Shown: positions 21,152 through 31,995, numbered from the stretch's first letter. The stretch: DNA of 64,000 bases from Dipteronia dyeriana (GCA_032871835.1 CM065297.1:94757052-94821051), one strand, 5' to 3'. A program made the numbers and translations. Notes: a model not told the origin generated them from the letters alone.

Positions 21152-22740
21152 ATGGTAGGAAGTAGAAGCAGTTCAGGGAATGGCCAAAAATCACCAGGCG
21201 ATTTCCATGTTAACAACACGTCACAAGATCCTGCAGCAAACACAGAAAACCAGCCTGCACACCTGGCAGGGATCCAGCAAGTTCCTCCAACCAACAGAGA
21301 TCTTACGATACGTTTCCAAGAGGCCCTGCAGCAATTGGTGACAGACGCATCAAGGGAAGAGATTGATCTACTGGCTGCAGGAGCACATACTCCCAATCCT
21401 CCACCCGCAAGGCTCAGTTCGGTGGTGGTTGGGCCAGGAATAACTATACCAGAAACCAGAAGGAACTCTTCCCCAATCAACCAGGCTGGACAGGAAACAC
21501 TTGAAGAGGAACAACATCACAAGAGGCTGGACCACAATCAAACAGTACGCACTAGACATCGTAAATATGACCGGCACAGGGATCGGTTGTCATCAAAAGA
21601 TAGCGATCGACCTCATCGCAAACGTCATTACGGAGTCATGCAAGAAACTCGGCATCAAAGTGAAGAGCCAGAAAGAATGACAGTTACCCAACGGTTCAAC
21701 CGTCGAGGAAGCCCGGTGGGGGACATAGATGTCATGATCCAGAGCCTGACTCAAGAAGTTGAGAACAATAGGCGTCAGATGGATGCCTTGGTCAGACGTT
21801 ATGGCTATAACGATTTATTTGACGACGACTAAGACAGCCTATTTACCAAGGAAATCTTGTGGACCCATTTCCCAGAAAGGTTCAGGATACCGCTCGTGGA
21901 GCAGTTTAAGAAAGACACGGACCCGAAAGAGCACTTGAGACGCTATAAAAGAGCCATAGCCCAGTATGGCCACAGCGATCCTTTATTATGTCTCAACTTC
22001 CCACAAACTCTGGGAGACATGGGGTCGAGGTGGTTCGGAAGATTACCTTCACCAAGCATCAAGAGTTTCAGTGAACTAAGCAGGAGCTTCTCAAGGCAAT
22101 TCCTGAGTAACGTTCACAGGAAAAAGTCAGTGGCTCACATTGCTCAAATAAAACAAGGGAAAGATGAGTCACTGAAGAAATATCTAGGGAGATTCGACCA
22201 AGGGGTATCAGAGATTGGCAGTGCAAACGATGAATCCATAATCACTGCATTCATCAATAACTTACAGAATGGACGGCTATCCTTTGATTTGAGAAGATCA
22301 CGGCTGACTAGGTATGCTAACATGATGGATAAGGCAGGAGGATACGCACTGGCCGAAGAAGAAGAATTAGCTACAGGAGGAAGTTATATGCACGGAGGAA
22401 AGACTGAACATAAGGATGTTGAATCCAAGAGGCAGAATCAAAAAGGAAAGCTAAAAGGGAATGAAAAGGAGAAAAACAAGAATGGGGGTAACGGGATCAA
22501 TGTCGAACTGTCCACAAAGAAATATCGAGGCAGATATACCAATTACACCCCTCTTCAAAAAAAAACAAGAAGAAATTTTAGCCATCTTGGAAGAGAAGAA
22601 TATGGTGCAAGAGCCGCGGTGACAATCACAGTTCGCCCCGGAGAGATACAACCAAGTATTGCAGATTTCACAAGGAAACCGGGCACGAGACTTCAAAGTG
22701 TTTCCACCTCAGAGATTACATAGAGACTCTTATTCGGGAA
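21152..22740 (+). pseudogene. Gypsy-1 Gag pseudogene
   Basis: The frame starts at ATG 21152 ('MVGSRSSSGNGQKSPGDF'). The N-terminal third is polar and ends at an in-frame TAA (21830-21832). The same frame then continues with the retrotransposon Gag domain ('VEQFKKDTDPKEHLRRYK', 'RSFSRQFLSNVHRKKSVAHI'). A nine-A tract at 22557-22565 and a point near 22615 shift the frame twice. The knuckle region is found in the next frame as 'KYCRFHKETGHETSKCFHLR' at 22654-22713. Gag is therefore not translatable as one protein from this copy. Confidence 0.8.
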
Positions 22741-22746
22741 GGGAAC

Positions 22747-23913
22747 TTGCGGGATGTAATCTTAAAAAAAGATGAGAAATCAGAAACTAAGAAAGAAGTT
22801 AAGACAGATCACTCTAAACGAAATCAATGGCCCAGTCCCGAGGCCAATCAGGTAATACATACGATATACGGAGGACCCTCTACCGGGAAAAGCAACCGAG
22901 AACGAACTCAGGAAATCAGAGAAGCAATAGAAGCAAGGAATAACTTTGACGTAAACTCGATTAAGCTAGACCCGAAAAGGGTGAAGGAAGGATGGGACCC
23001 GATAGTCTTTACAGAGGCAGATTCCCATGGCGTCGATGTTCGGCCTAATGACGCCTTGGTTATAAGTGCCCGGATTGGCCATCGGAAAGTCTGGAGAATT
23101 TTAATAGATAATGGGAGTTCAACAGACATCCTCAATGTGGCCGTCTATGACCAACTAAGGCTAGAACGAAAAGATTTACAGCCTTTCCATACTCCATTAA
23201 GAGGGTTTGGAGGGATAGAGGTCAGGTCACTCGGGACGGTAAAACTACCCGTAAAGATCGAAACGGCACCATACCAGAGGATTGTCCTGCTCGACTTCGT
23301 GGTAGTTGATTTGGACAATTGGCCGTATAATGCATTATTGGGTCGGCAATTTCTGAATAAAACAAGGGCCGTGACGGCCACTTATGCATTAATGATCAAG
23401 TTCTCAACAGAACAAGGGGTTGAGATAGTCAAAGGATCCCAAGAGATGGCCCGAAGAGCAAACCTGTCAGTATACAAAGACAAGCATGATGCTGAACAAG
23501 TGTGCACCATAATGCAGCCAAATCAGTGTAAAGAGTCCTTGTCATTCGAATTGGATCCGAGGGAGTACTCGAATGAATACAAAACAGAATTGGTTGAAGT
23601 AGTACTTAAAGAAGACGAACCGGATAAGAAAATCAAGATCGGGGCTAACTTGGATGGAAAAGTCAAGCAAAACCTAACCAATCTACTTAAAGAGTACAAA
23701 GATGTGTTCGCTTGGAGTCACAAAGATATGGTGGGAATAGATGCCCGAGTAATATCCCACCACCTCGCAGTTAACCCGAATGCAAAACCGGTAATACAAA
23801 AGAGAAGATCTTTAATCCTGAAAGAAGTCAAGCAATCAAACAAGAGATGGAAAAGCTACTGGCAACCGGATCAATCAGAGAAGTCAGCTACCCTCAGTGG
23901 GTCACCAACATAG
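22747..23913 (+). pseudogene. Gypsy-1 Pol: protease and start of RT
   Basis: This open stretch of 388 residues continues the frame of the Gag knuckle. The aspartic protease motif is 'ILIDNGSSTDIL' (about 23098-23133), followed by 'YNALLGRQFLNKTRAV', the second conserved protease block. From 23640 the connector and beginning of RT appear ('YKDVFAWSHKDMVGID'). Near 23815 the frame shifts, and RT continues in another frame from 23847. Retroviral-type protease cleaves Gag-Pol inside the particle. Confidence 0.8.
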
Positions 23914-25000
23914 TCCTCGTCCAAAAGAAAAATGGACAATGGAGGATGTGCGTAGATTTCACGGATCTGAACAAGGCATGTCCAAAGGATAGCTTCCCAC
24001 TTCCAAGGATAGACCAACTGGTGGATGCCACAGCAGGTCACGAATTGCTCAGCTTCATAGATGCTTACTCAGGATACAATCAGATCTGGATGAGCAAAGC
24101 TGATGAAGAAAAAATGGCTTTCACAACGGATCAGAGTTTATATTGCTACACAGTAATGCCCTTCGGTTTAAAAAATACAGGTGCTACGTATCAAAGGTTG
24201 GTCAACAAAATCTTCACTCGGCAAATAGGAAGGAACATGGAGGTGTACATTGATGACATGTTGACTAAAAGTGTCTCGGCAGATGAGCATGCCCGGGACC
24301 TCCGAGAGACATTTGATGCTCTGAGAAGATACCAGATGAAATTAAACCCGAACAAATGTTTATTCGGAGTCCATTCTGGAATATTCTTGGGTTTTTAAGT
24401 CCACTAAAGAGGAATCGAAGTTAATCCCGAGAAGATCCAGGCTTTGCAAGAAATGACCTCACCTAAAAAATTGAAAGAGGTACATCGCTTACCAGAGTGT
24501 TTAGCTTCCTTGGGAAGATTCATCTCGAGGGCTACAGACAGGTGCGCACCCTTCTTCAAGATAATCAAAAAGGGAAAGGGCTCGAGTGGAATAAAGAGTG
24601 CGAGCAGGCATTCTTAAAAATAAAAGAGTATTTGGGACAGGCTCCAGTTCTCTCAAAACCGTAAAAATGGGAAATACTTCAACTGTATCTGTCAATAACC
24701 GAGCTTGCAGCAAGTTCGGTCTTAGTCAGAACATAAGATGGAGTGCAGAAACCGGTGTATTATACCAGCAAGACACTCTTACCGGCTGAGACCAGGTACT
24801 CACAGGCAGAGAAAATGGCCTTAGCATTGGTTTCAGCAGCAAAAAAGCTGAGACCATACTTTCAGACCTATACAATCCAGGTTCTCACCAATTGCCCATT
24901 AAGACAAATTTTACAAAAGCCGGAAATATCATGAAGACTTACCAAGTGGGCAATCGAGCTAAGTGAATTCGATATTCATTATGTCCCCAGAACCTTCCTC
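23847..25000 (+). pseudogene. Gypsy-1 reverse transcriptase and RNase H pseudogene
   Basis: RT is open from 23847 to TAA 24396-24398. It reads 'VQKKNGQWRMCVDFTDLNKA', 'FIDAYSGYNQI', 'VMPFGLKNTGATYQRLVNKI' and the catalytic 'YIDDML' (about 24245). The thumb and the Ty3-type RNase H follow only with repeated stops (24661-24663, near 24740, near 24933) and frame changes; 'YYTSKTLLPAETRYSQAEKM' at about 24755-24815 is recognisable. These enzymes copy the RNA to DNA. Confidence 0.85.
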
Positions 25001-25012
25001 AAATGACAAGCT

Positions 25013-25801
25013 GTGGCAGACTTCGTAGCCGAGTTCACAGAACCAAACCTAGAAGCAAAAAGACTCTTGGATAAGAGTTTCCTATTGAAACTGTATGTTG
25101 ATGGCTCTTCAAATACTTATGGCAGCGGGGCAGGAATCGTAGTTCGCACCCCAGAAGGAGATGATGTTGAATGTGCCATGAGATTTGATTTTAAAGCAAC
25201 AGATAATCAAGCCGAGTACGAGGCATTGTTAGCTGGAATCAGAGTCTGCATAGCTCTCGGGGTAGATGAAGTTGAGATATTCAGCGATTCACAGGTAGTT
25301 GTCAACCAGGTTATATACGAGTACCAGGCCAAAGATGATGGTATGATTGCCTTCCTTGACATCGCGAAACAGCTCCTCCAAAAATTTAAAGAATACAAGA
25401 TCACTCATATCCCTAGGGAAGAAAATGAAAAGGATGACGCATTGTCTAAATTAGCGTCAGTAACAACCTCAATCAGACCAAAGACCATTCCGGTTGCACA
25501 CCTCCTTAAACCGAGTACAGCTGAACCTGAGCAATTGGAAATTTCAGAAGTCCGAACACCGCAAGAAGGTTGGATGGTCCATTTGAGAAGGTTCCTAGAA
25601 GAAGGCGTGCTCCCGGAAGATCCGGTACTAGCAAAGCGCATCAGGTATCGATCGGCTAGGTATACCGTGATCGGAGAAGAATTATACAGAAGGGGGTTTT
25701 CCCGAGCTCTCCAGAGATGTGTACCAGAAGAAGATGCTCATCGAATACTTCAAAGATCCACGGAGGAGTTTGCGGAAACCACACAGGGGGTAGAAATCTA
25801 G
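25013..25801 (+). pseudogene. Gypsy-1 second (archaeal-type) RNase H and integrase N-terminus
   Basis: The 262-residue open stretch contains 'LKLYVDGSSNTYGSGAGIVV' (first Asp), 'TDNQAEYEALLAGI' (Glu), 'IFSDSQVVVNQV' (Asp) and 'PREENEKDDALSKLA' (last Asp). This is the RNase H1 fold of archaeal type found after the usual RNase H in Tat elements, a lineage hallmark. The frame then enters the integrase N-terminus and is lost by frameshift near 25750. The zinc-binding HHCC continues in another frame at 25717-25917 and then 25860 on. Confidence 0.8.
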
Positions 25802-26807
25802 CGCATAAGGTGCTCAGGCAAGGCTATTACTGGCCTACGCTTTTCTCAGATGCACAACGATGGTCGAAAGTTGCAATACCTGTCAAAGGATTGCTAACAA
25901 TATCCGACAACCCCTAGAAAAGCTCAGAAACCTCACTGCCCCATGGCCATTCGCCATGTGGGGCCTAGACTTGATCGGCCCAATGCCAGCTGGGACAGGG
26001 GGTGGAGCAAAGCATGCCATAGTAGCTGTCGATTATTTCACAAAATGGGCAGAAGCTGAAACGCTGGTGCATATCACAGAAGCCAACACCATAAATTTTA
26101 TAAAGAAAAACATACTTTATAGGTTTGGAGTTCCGGACACTATAATCACTGATAATGGCACCCAGTTTGATAACCTAAAGTTCAGACAGTTGTGCGAGAA
26201 GTACCAGATTGCTAATTACTATGCCACACCAGCCTACCCTCAAACAAATGGGCAGGTAGAAGCAGTAAATAAAATTATCAAACACACCATCAAAGCAAAG
26301 CTGGATGCCAAAAAAGGAAGCTGGGTTGAAAAGCTTCCCGAAGTATTATGAGCATACCGGACGACAGCGAGGACTTCAACAGAAGAAACTCCGTACACTT
26401 TAGCATTTGGAACAGAAGCTGTTATCCCCATAGAAACATCGTATGCGTCACCACGGGTCAGGCTATACGATGAAGAACAGAATGTTGATATGCTACTACA
26501 AAGTTTGGATGAGCTAGAAGAAAAAAGGGAAAACTCATGAATAAGAAATACAGCATATCTACAAAGAGTGGCTTGCCACTACAACTCTCGTGTTCGGATC
26601 AGGAAATTCCAGCTAGAAGACCTGGTGCTTATGAAGGTGTCATTGAACACAAAAAATAAAGCCGCAGGATCCCTGGCTGATAAATGGGAAGGTCCATACA
26701 AGATCGAGGGGATAGCTGGCCATGGAGCTTATTGGATTGCTCGACCCAATGGAGGGGTTTTACCCCGACCATGCAATGCCCAATATCTGAAGATTTTCTA
26801 TCCTTAA
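25717..26807 (+). pseudogene. Gypsy-1 integrase pseudogene
   Basis: The zinc-binding part includes 'VCGNHTGGRNLAHKVLRQGY' and 'CNTCQRIANN'. The core runs from 25860 to a TGA at 26349-26351, with catalytic Asp in 'MWGLDLIGPMPAG', Asp in 'IITDNGTQFD' (about 26150) and Glu in 'NGQVEAVNKIIKH' (about 26254). The C-terminal part follows after two stops (26349, about 26537) and ends 'PCNAQYLKIFYP' at 26807. All three catalytic residues are kept, but the frame is broken. Confidence 0.85.
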
Positions 26808-27376
26808 AATTACATATATATGTTCTTCTTTTTTTTCTCTAGTCAGGATAAATATTAAACTGTAATTAGAATCTTTATTGATTTTTTACAGTAATAAATA
26901 AAACTACTAGGAATTTCCGAAAGGTTAGCATCTAGCTCGGGATTTTCAAAAGAAGGCATATGATAATAAGAACATATGGAAGCAGAGCATGATAATAAGA
27001 ACATGTAAATAGAATTCTCGAGACCATCAAATCCCGAATGGGCGGAGAAGCTCGTAGGAGCATGCCAGCCGAGCAGGGTCAAAATGACCTTCGTAAAAAG
27101 GCAAACCCGATGCACCAGACTCTGGAAAAATGCTCGGGACGTTATCGGGAGAAATTCCGGTGAAATACGTAGCTGTGTTGAAGCAATTTTTTTTTTAAAA
27201 AGAGCTCAACGATTCGGCAAACCCTTGCGCATAAAAACTGAGGAGACGTCATTGGTATTGCGTAAGGACTCGAACGTATGATCATGGTGAGCCTTGATGT
27301 AATGTTCGGGTAGCACCCGGTATGAAACACAAGTGTAAACTTGCCTATTTCAAGATGACTCGGTTAATAATAAAGA
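26808..27376 (+). other. Gypsy-1 spacer between pol and minisatellite
   Basis: About 570 bp without a gene. It contains two near copies of 'atgataataagaacat' (26960-27005) and A/T tracts. The counterpart in Gypsy-2 is 7169-7720. Confidence 0.6.
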
Positions 27377-27815
27377 GCCAGTTTAATAAGATACTTGGCA
27401 ATTGAAGTCATTCTGGTAACAACTGGTTTAATAAGTAATAAGATACTTGGCAAGTGAAGTCATTCGGGTAACAACCAGTTTAATAAGATACTCGGTTAAG
27501 TTACCCGAACATCGAAGAAGCCAGTTTAATAAGATACTTGGCAATTGAAGTCATTCGGGTAACAACCGATTTAATAAGATACTCGGTTAAGTTACCCGAA
27601 CATCGAAGAAGCCAGTTTAATAAGATACTTGGCAATTGAAGTCATTCGGGTAACAACCGGTCTAATAAGATACTCGGTTAAGTTACCCGAATATCGAAGA
27701 AGCCAGTTTAATAAGACATTTGGCAATTGAAGTCATTCGGGTAATAACCGGTTTAATAAGATACTCGGTTAAGTTACCCGAATATTAGCCAGTTTAATAC
27801 AGCACTCGGCAACAA
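27377..27815 (+). repeat. 91-bp minisatellite in Gypsy-1
   Basis: Units start 'gccagtttaataagatactt' at 27377, 27520, 27611, 27702 and (partial) 27788. The regular period is 91 bp. Each unit has two half-units, one with 'TTTAATAAGATACTTGGC' and one with 'TTTAATAAGATACTCGG', joined by 'gaagtcattcgggtaac' and 'gttacccgaacatcgaag', which can pair with each other ('cgggtaac'/'gttacccg'). Confidence 0.85.
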
Positions 27816-27944
27816 TCAGCAATAAACAGATCAAGACCATTCAATTCAAAATAAAATAAAATTTTATTGCTCCAAAAAGAATAGTTACAGAACAAAGAAT
27901 GGTAAAAGTAAAAAAAAAAACGAATTTTCTACGGTTCTACAAAA

Positions 27945-28259
27945 TTAAGGTTGCGAGGATTTCGAGCCTTTGACAATACTCGGATCTGGCACCATCTCAT
28001 ACTCAAGAAACAGGCTCTCATTAGACAGCCAAGCGATATTGTCAACAATATCATCCCTCCACTGGCTATAATCTTCACCCGGGACTGGCCCGACATCTGG
28101 GACTACACCCTCAACCGACTCTTGACTTGCATAAAAGGTCGAGAGAGAATGCTCGAACGGAATCTCTAAATGCATGGGATGGAGCTCTTTGCCTTGAATA
28201 CGACAGTAGGCTCTCCATTCCTTCATCTGAATCCGAAGAGATTCCAAGGACCGATCCAC
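27945..28259 (-). CDS. C-terminal segment of the Gypsy-1 antisense gene
   Basis: Open for 104 residues: 'MDRSLESLRIQMKEWRAYCR' then an acidic, Ser/Pro-rich tail ending 'DPSIVKGSKSSQP'. It lies 12 bp beyond the coiled-coil segment's stop and is probably its continuation after a frame change or short intron. No domain recognised. Confidence 0.4.
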   Translation of the reverse strand: MDRSLESLRIQMKEWRAYCRIQGKELHPMHLEIPFEHSLSTFYASQESVEGVVPDVGPVPGEDYSQWRDDIVDNIAWLSNESLFLEYEMVPDPSIVKGSKSSQP

Positions 28260-28271
28260 GTGATGTTTGAT

Positions 28272-28928
28272 TTACAGCTCCCAATTAGCTCGGGCCTTCT
28301 CAGTCGCCCTATTCTTAACTTTGAAAAACTCGTCGGCCGAAACTAGCCCACGTTGAAATTCCTGAAGAAGTAGGGCATCATAAGCAGGGGATCTTTTAAA
28401 ACGATCCACCCCTTGGACTTCAAGTTCCAACCTGGCCTCTCGGGATAGGGATTCAACAGTCAGTACTTGGCGCTCCAGATCTTCGATTTTTTGGTCATAT
28501 GCCGACTTCGACTGCCCCGCCTCCTGCTCGAACTTAAGCACGGATTCTTCAGCAGAAGATAGGAGATGTTGAAGTGATGCAACCTTCTCCTCTGCCAAAG
28601 ATGCCTTCTCCTCGGCTTCAACCTGCTTCGCCAGACAATGGTCGGTGAATATCTGTACAGAACCGACCTCCTGCTGGTAAGCTTTCTCTGCTCTAACACG
28701 GCCCTCCTCACTTGCCTTTAGTTGAGCCTCTAGACGCCTTATTCGATCAGCTTGATGTTGCTGCGTCTGAACTAACTCAGCGAATTCGGCCACTATCTGT
28801 AAAGAGATATATTCAGAAATCTGACAGAAGCAAAACAATAGAGGAGTCGGATTTAACTTACATAAGTTACACCGTTGAAAACATTTTGAAGACATTTGGT
28901 CAGGGAACCATCCCGAAAGCCGCTCCAA
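28272..28928 (-). CDS. Coiled-coil segment of the Gypsy-1 antisense gene
   Basis: Open for 218 residues. From about residue 48 there is a long heptad-rich stretch ('FAELVQTQQHQADRIRRLEA', 'EKASLAEEKVASLQHLLSSA', 'YDQKIEDLERQVLTVESLSR'). It ends with 'SPAYDALLLQEFQRGLVSAD', a C-terminal block seen with this class of plant transposon protein. The first 40 residues before 'ISLQIVAEF' are hydrophobic and Cys-rich and may be intron, with an acceptor near 28800. A coiled coil suggests multimer formation (inference). Confidence 0.5.
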   Translation of the reverse strand: MERLSGWFPDQMSSKCFQRCNLCKLNPTPLLFCFCQISEYISLQIVAEFAELVQTQQHQADRIRRLEAQLKASEEGRVRAEKAYQQEVGSVQIFTDHCLAKQVEAEEKASLAEEKVASLQHLLSSAEESVLKFEQEAGQSKSAYDQKIEDLERQVLTVESLSREARLELEVQGVDRFKRSPAYDALLLQEFQRGLVSADEFFKVKNRATEKARANWEL

Positions 28929-29976
28929 GGGTCTCCCCCGATAAAAGTCCGACCGGAGGACATCTCCCGTAGCATATCCTAGGGAGAAAGGAATAAAGGA
29001 ACCCCCGAGGGTTCAGCTCCTAGATTTCCAAACTCGGGGGTAGGAGAAGCCCTGTTCGGTTCTAAGGATGGAGAAGGAACCCCCGAAGGTTCAGCCCCCA
29101 TATCTCTAACTTCAAAGGTAGAATAAGCCCTACTCGGTTCTGAAGCGGCAGCATCTACTGATGCACCAACGCCAACACTCGGAGCAATCTCATCCGTAAC
29201 ATCTTCATCAATGGAGTCGATAAATGAGACTACCCGAGGAACTTTGAGAGGACGAGACAGCGAATTAACTGCCTTTCACTTCTCACCATGAGAACGGTAG
29301 AAGTTAAGGTCAGCAGCAGGATCTTCCTGCAGATCGTCCCGGAAAGACTCAAAGAATTTGGCACCTGCAGGCACCTGATCCATCAAGACGTTACCACTGT
29401 CGCCGGCTTCAAACCGTCCAACAGGCTCTTCACTCAGACCTTCACATTGCCTCTCCCTATTATCAGGCAGTTGGGTGCCAGTTGGCTCACTTTGGCCACT
29501 TGGACCAGCAAAATCCTAAGTAGAAGGCTGAGCACCCCGATCAACGCACTCGGGAATTTGTTCCTCTTCAATATCAGTTTCCTCATCAAGCTCGGGTGGA
29601 GCAATACCCTCATCACCCTGACGGGAGGCTTCTTTTCTACTCGCCTGCGGAATCAACTTCACCTGGCGAGCCTGAAGATCGCTGAAGATGTCCGTATCGA
29701 ACACTTAAAAAAAAGATTCATATCAGAAAATGAAAAGCAGAAAAATACAATAGAAAGGGCACCGGGTTACTTACATCGCCTGCGATGGCCCGAAATCTGT
29801 CAGAAGAAGCCGAGCTTTATCAAATCCTCCTCTTTAAAAAGGTAGGTCTTGCTCCTCTTCTCCAGTGTACGAACAGCTGCCCGAGTCAGCCTCTTCAGCT
29901 CATAATCATTATAATCAATTATTTTTATGTTCCACACTTCGGGGGAACAGAAAAAATGGGGAACACTCAACACCAT
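28929..29976 (-). other. Linker region of the Gypsy-1 antisense gene
   Basis: Minus-strand reading is intermittently open and rich in Glu/Asp/Pro/Ser ('DEETDIEEEQIPECVDRGAQ' within 29704-29516). A tandem pair of 'aacccccgagggttcagctcc'-like stretches (here shortened) lies at 29000-29100. Plus-strand open frames in this area read as low-complexity shadows. Confidence 0.4.
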
Positions 29977-30336
29977 TCAGGAATCCCCAGATCCAACAGT
30001 GAAGTTGAGCCAGAGAGACCCTCTAGCAAAAAACCAACTGTTCTTCCAGAACTTGTTCGATGTAGGGAATCCCCATACAAAACCCTTCTTTTCAGGGTCA
30101 TCAGAGGTGTCGACCTCCCGATTCACCTTTGCTCCTTTAGGGACCCAGCCGTCCGATGGAGTAGATGCAAGAAAATAGGTCCCCGATTTGCTAACCTGCC
30201 TCAGATTAAAGAAATGCCTGATTTCATTCGGGGAAGGCGGCAAAAGGTTCATTTGACTGAACATGTGCCACATGCACATCAAGACTTTGTAACTATTCGG
30301 GGCCAAATGAGCTGGGGCTATCCCTGTTTCAGCCAA
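29977..30336 (-). CDS. Middle segment of the Gypsy-1 antisense gene
   Basis: Open for 119 residues, beginning 'MAETGIAPAHLAPNSYKVLM' and continuing 'LPPSPNEIRHFFNLRQVSKS'. It carries the best-conserved motif of the PF04195-like family. In an undisturbed element it would follow the N-terminal segment in the same frame after 'PFIAWFLAE'; the duplication at 30344-31568 has separated the two. Confidence 0.55.
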   Translation of the reverse strand: MAETGIAPAHLAPNSYKVLMCMWHMFSQMNLLPPSPNEIRHFFNLRQVSKSGTYFLASTPSDGWVPKGAKVNREVDTSDDPEKKGFVWGFPTSNKFWKNSWFFARGSLWLNFTVGSGDS

Positions 30337-30343
30337 AAACTAT

Positions 30344-31568
30344 GCAATAAATGGTTGAAAGGGAAGTGTGACCCCGCAGCAAAGCATGGATCCATAAATC
30401 GTGACCATAACCTCAGGAGGATTCCATAAATCGTGACCGAGTCGGGCAAGTCGAATCGGGAGCGGTATTTTTCTATCTCAGCTGGCCCGACCACATTCGG
30501 CTCAGTATCAAAGCCACTCGGGTGAGTATCAGAAAATGAAAGACGAGACGCCTTGTACACTTCATCAACGTCACCCTCGTTAACAGTCTGTTCCCTGGTC
30601 TGAACGCTGCTCGAGTCATGCTTGTATACCTTACTTTTGCTCTGATGTTTACCCATCCTTCGAAAAGATATCCTGTGATCAGAAATATCAGAATCAGAAC
30701 TAGATGGAGAACTCGATACAGGGCTGAAAGTGACGTCAGGGTAAAGCCCAGAAACATCAACCTCTAAGAATGGAGGTTCATCTATTGAGATATCTCCCAG
30801 TAATCGTTTAATGCAAGAAACTAACGGGAAATCCCCACGTTCTAATGCATCAAAAGCGATTTTAAAGAGACGATGGCGGGAGGATGGCCCCATTAAAACT
30901 AACCTTGAATTTAGATTGATACAAGATCTTCAAACGGAGAATCTAGGCAATAAATGGTTGAAAGGGAAGTGTGACCCCGCAGCAAAGCATGGATCCATAA
31001 ATCGTGACCATACCCTCAGGAGGATTCCATACGGCTCTATCCCCCGTAGGAACCAAAGTGACCGAGTCGGGCAAGTCGAATCGGGAGCGGTATTTTTCTA
31101 TCTCAGCTGGCCCGACCACATTCGGCTCAGTATCAAAGCCACTCGGGTGAGTATCAGAAAACGAAAGACGAGATGCCATGTACACTTCATCAACGTCACC
31201 CTCGTTAACAGTCTGTTCCCTGGTCTGAACGTTGCTCGAGTCGTGCTTGTATACCTTACTTTTGCTCTGATGTTTACCCATCCTTCGAAAAGATACCATG
31301 TGATCAGAAATATCAGAATCAGAACTAGATGGAGAACTCGATACAGGGCTGAAAGTGACGTCAGGGTAAAGCCCAGAAACATCAACCTCTAAGAATGGAG
31401 GTTCATCTATTGAGATATCCCCCAGTAATCGTTTAATGCAAGAAACTAACTGGAAATCCCCACGTTCTAATGCATCAAAAGCGATTTTAAAGAGACGATG
31501 GCGGGAGGATGGCCCCATTAAAACTAACCTTGAATTGAGATTGATACAAGATCTTCAAACGGAGAATC
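30344..31568. repeat. 600-bp tandem duplication inside the antisense gene
   Basis: Copy 1 is 30344-30943 (600 bp) and copy 2 is 30947-31568 (622 bp), both starting 'gcaataaatggttgaaaggg' and ending 'caaacggagaatc'. The whole 22-bp length difference is one event: after 'aggattccata', copy 1 has 4 bp where copy 2 has 26. By eye the rest is about 98% identical. The Gypsy-2 relative has a single copy. Confidence 0.9.
30943..31518 (-). CDS. N-terminal segment of the Gypsy-1 antisense gene (copy 2)
   Basis: Open for 191 residues from ATG 31518: 'MGPSSRHRLFKIAFDALERG', 'EPPFLEVDVSGLYPDVTFSP', a Ser-rich linker and 'MVTIYGSMLCCGVTLPFQPF'. The stop at 30943-30945 is created by the duplication junction just after 'PFIA'. 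Copy 1 (30893-30318) has the same start but is frameshifted near its end by the 22-bp difference. The homologous stretch in Gypsy-2 runs on through 'WFLAEAGIAPAQLAPNS'. Confidence 0.6.
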   Translation of the reverse strand: MGPSSRHRLFKIAFDALERGDFQLVSCIKRLLGDISIDEPPFLEVDVSGLYPDVTFSPVSSSPSSSDSDISDHMVSFRRMGKHQSKSKVYKHDSSNVQTREQTVNEGDVDEVYMASRLSFSDTHPSGFDTEPNVVGPAEIEKYRSRFDLPDSVTLVPTGDRAVWNPPEGMVTIYGSMLCCGVTLPFQPFIA

Positions 31569-31979
31569 GTGAACTTTTGGATAAAGAAATCTGAGTTTAA
31601 AGAAATATCTGCTGAAAATTGTTGAGAATAAACCAACGATGTCTTTCAGCAAAGAATTTAAAAAGGAGACGGCACGAAACCCTAGGATTTTTATGATGAA
31701 ACTCGATGACGTATGCTGCGTTTGAGGAGACACAAAAATCATTTCTCATAAATGATATTGAAAAACGAAGAGACGAGGGACACGTGTTAAAACAAGAAGT
31801 AGCCCTCGACTGTCAGAACTTCAAAACGTCGCCATCATTTAAGATCTCGCGTAATAAAGTGAATCGAAATTACAGGGTCACCATTAAGGCAAGCTATTAT
31901 GATAAGATGACTATTCTGACGAATAAAAACTAAGATGATTAAAATACTCTTGCCCGAAATGAAATTTACTCGGTAAAAA

Positions 31980-31995
31980 TATTTTAAGGGGGTAT
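31980..31995 (+). promoter_or_regulatory. Gypsy-1 polypurine tract region
   Basis: The stretch 'attttaagggggtat' directly precedes the 3' LTR start. The same sequence precedes the Gypsy-2 3' LTR at 18953-18967. Confidence 0.65.

Larger units (their letters stand above)
27945..31518 (-). pseudogene. Antisense gene of Gypsy-1 (Transposase_28-like, several segments)
   Basis: On the minus strand a set of open segments forms one gene-like series opposite to gag-pol: N-terminal part 31518-30943 (and its duplicate 30893-30318), middle part 30336-29977, an acidic linker 29704-29516, a coiled-coil part 28928-28272, and a C-terminal part 28259-27945. The N-terminal and middle parts resemble the plant 'putative gypsy type transposon' family (PF04195) through 'GIAPAHLAPNSYKVL'. 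The segments may be exons or pieces of a broken frame; splice sites were not proven. Related sequence in Gypsy-2 (17280-18507) shows it belongs to the element. Function unknown. Confidence 0.6.

Noticed and set aside
29288..31392. Plus-strand open frames of about 185-214 codons in Gypsy-1
   Set aside because: They lie opposite the antisense gene, whose minus-strand reading has domain-like motifs and a homologue in Gypsy-2. The plus frames have neither.
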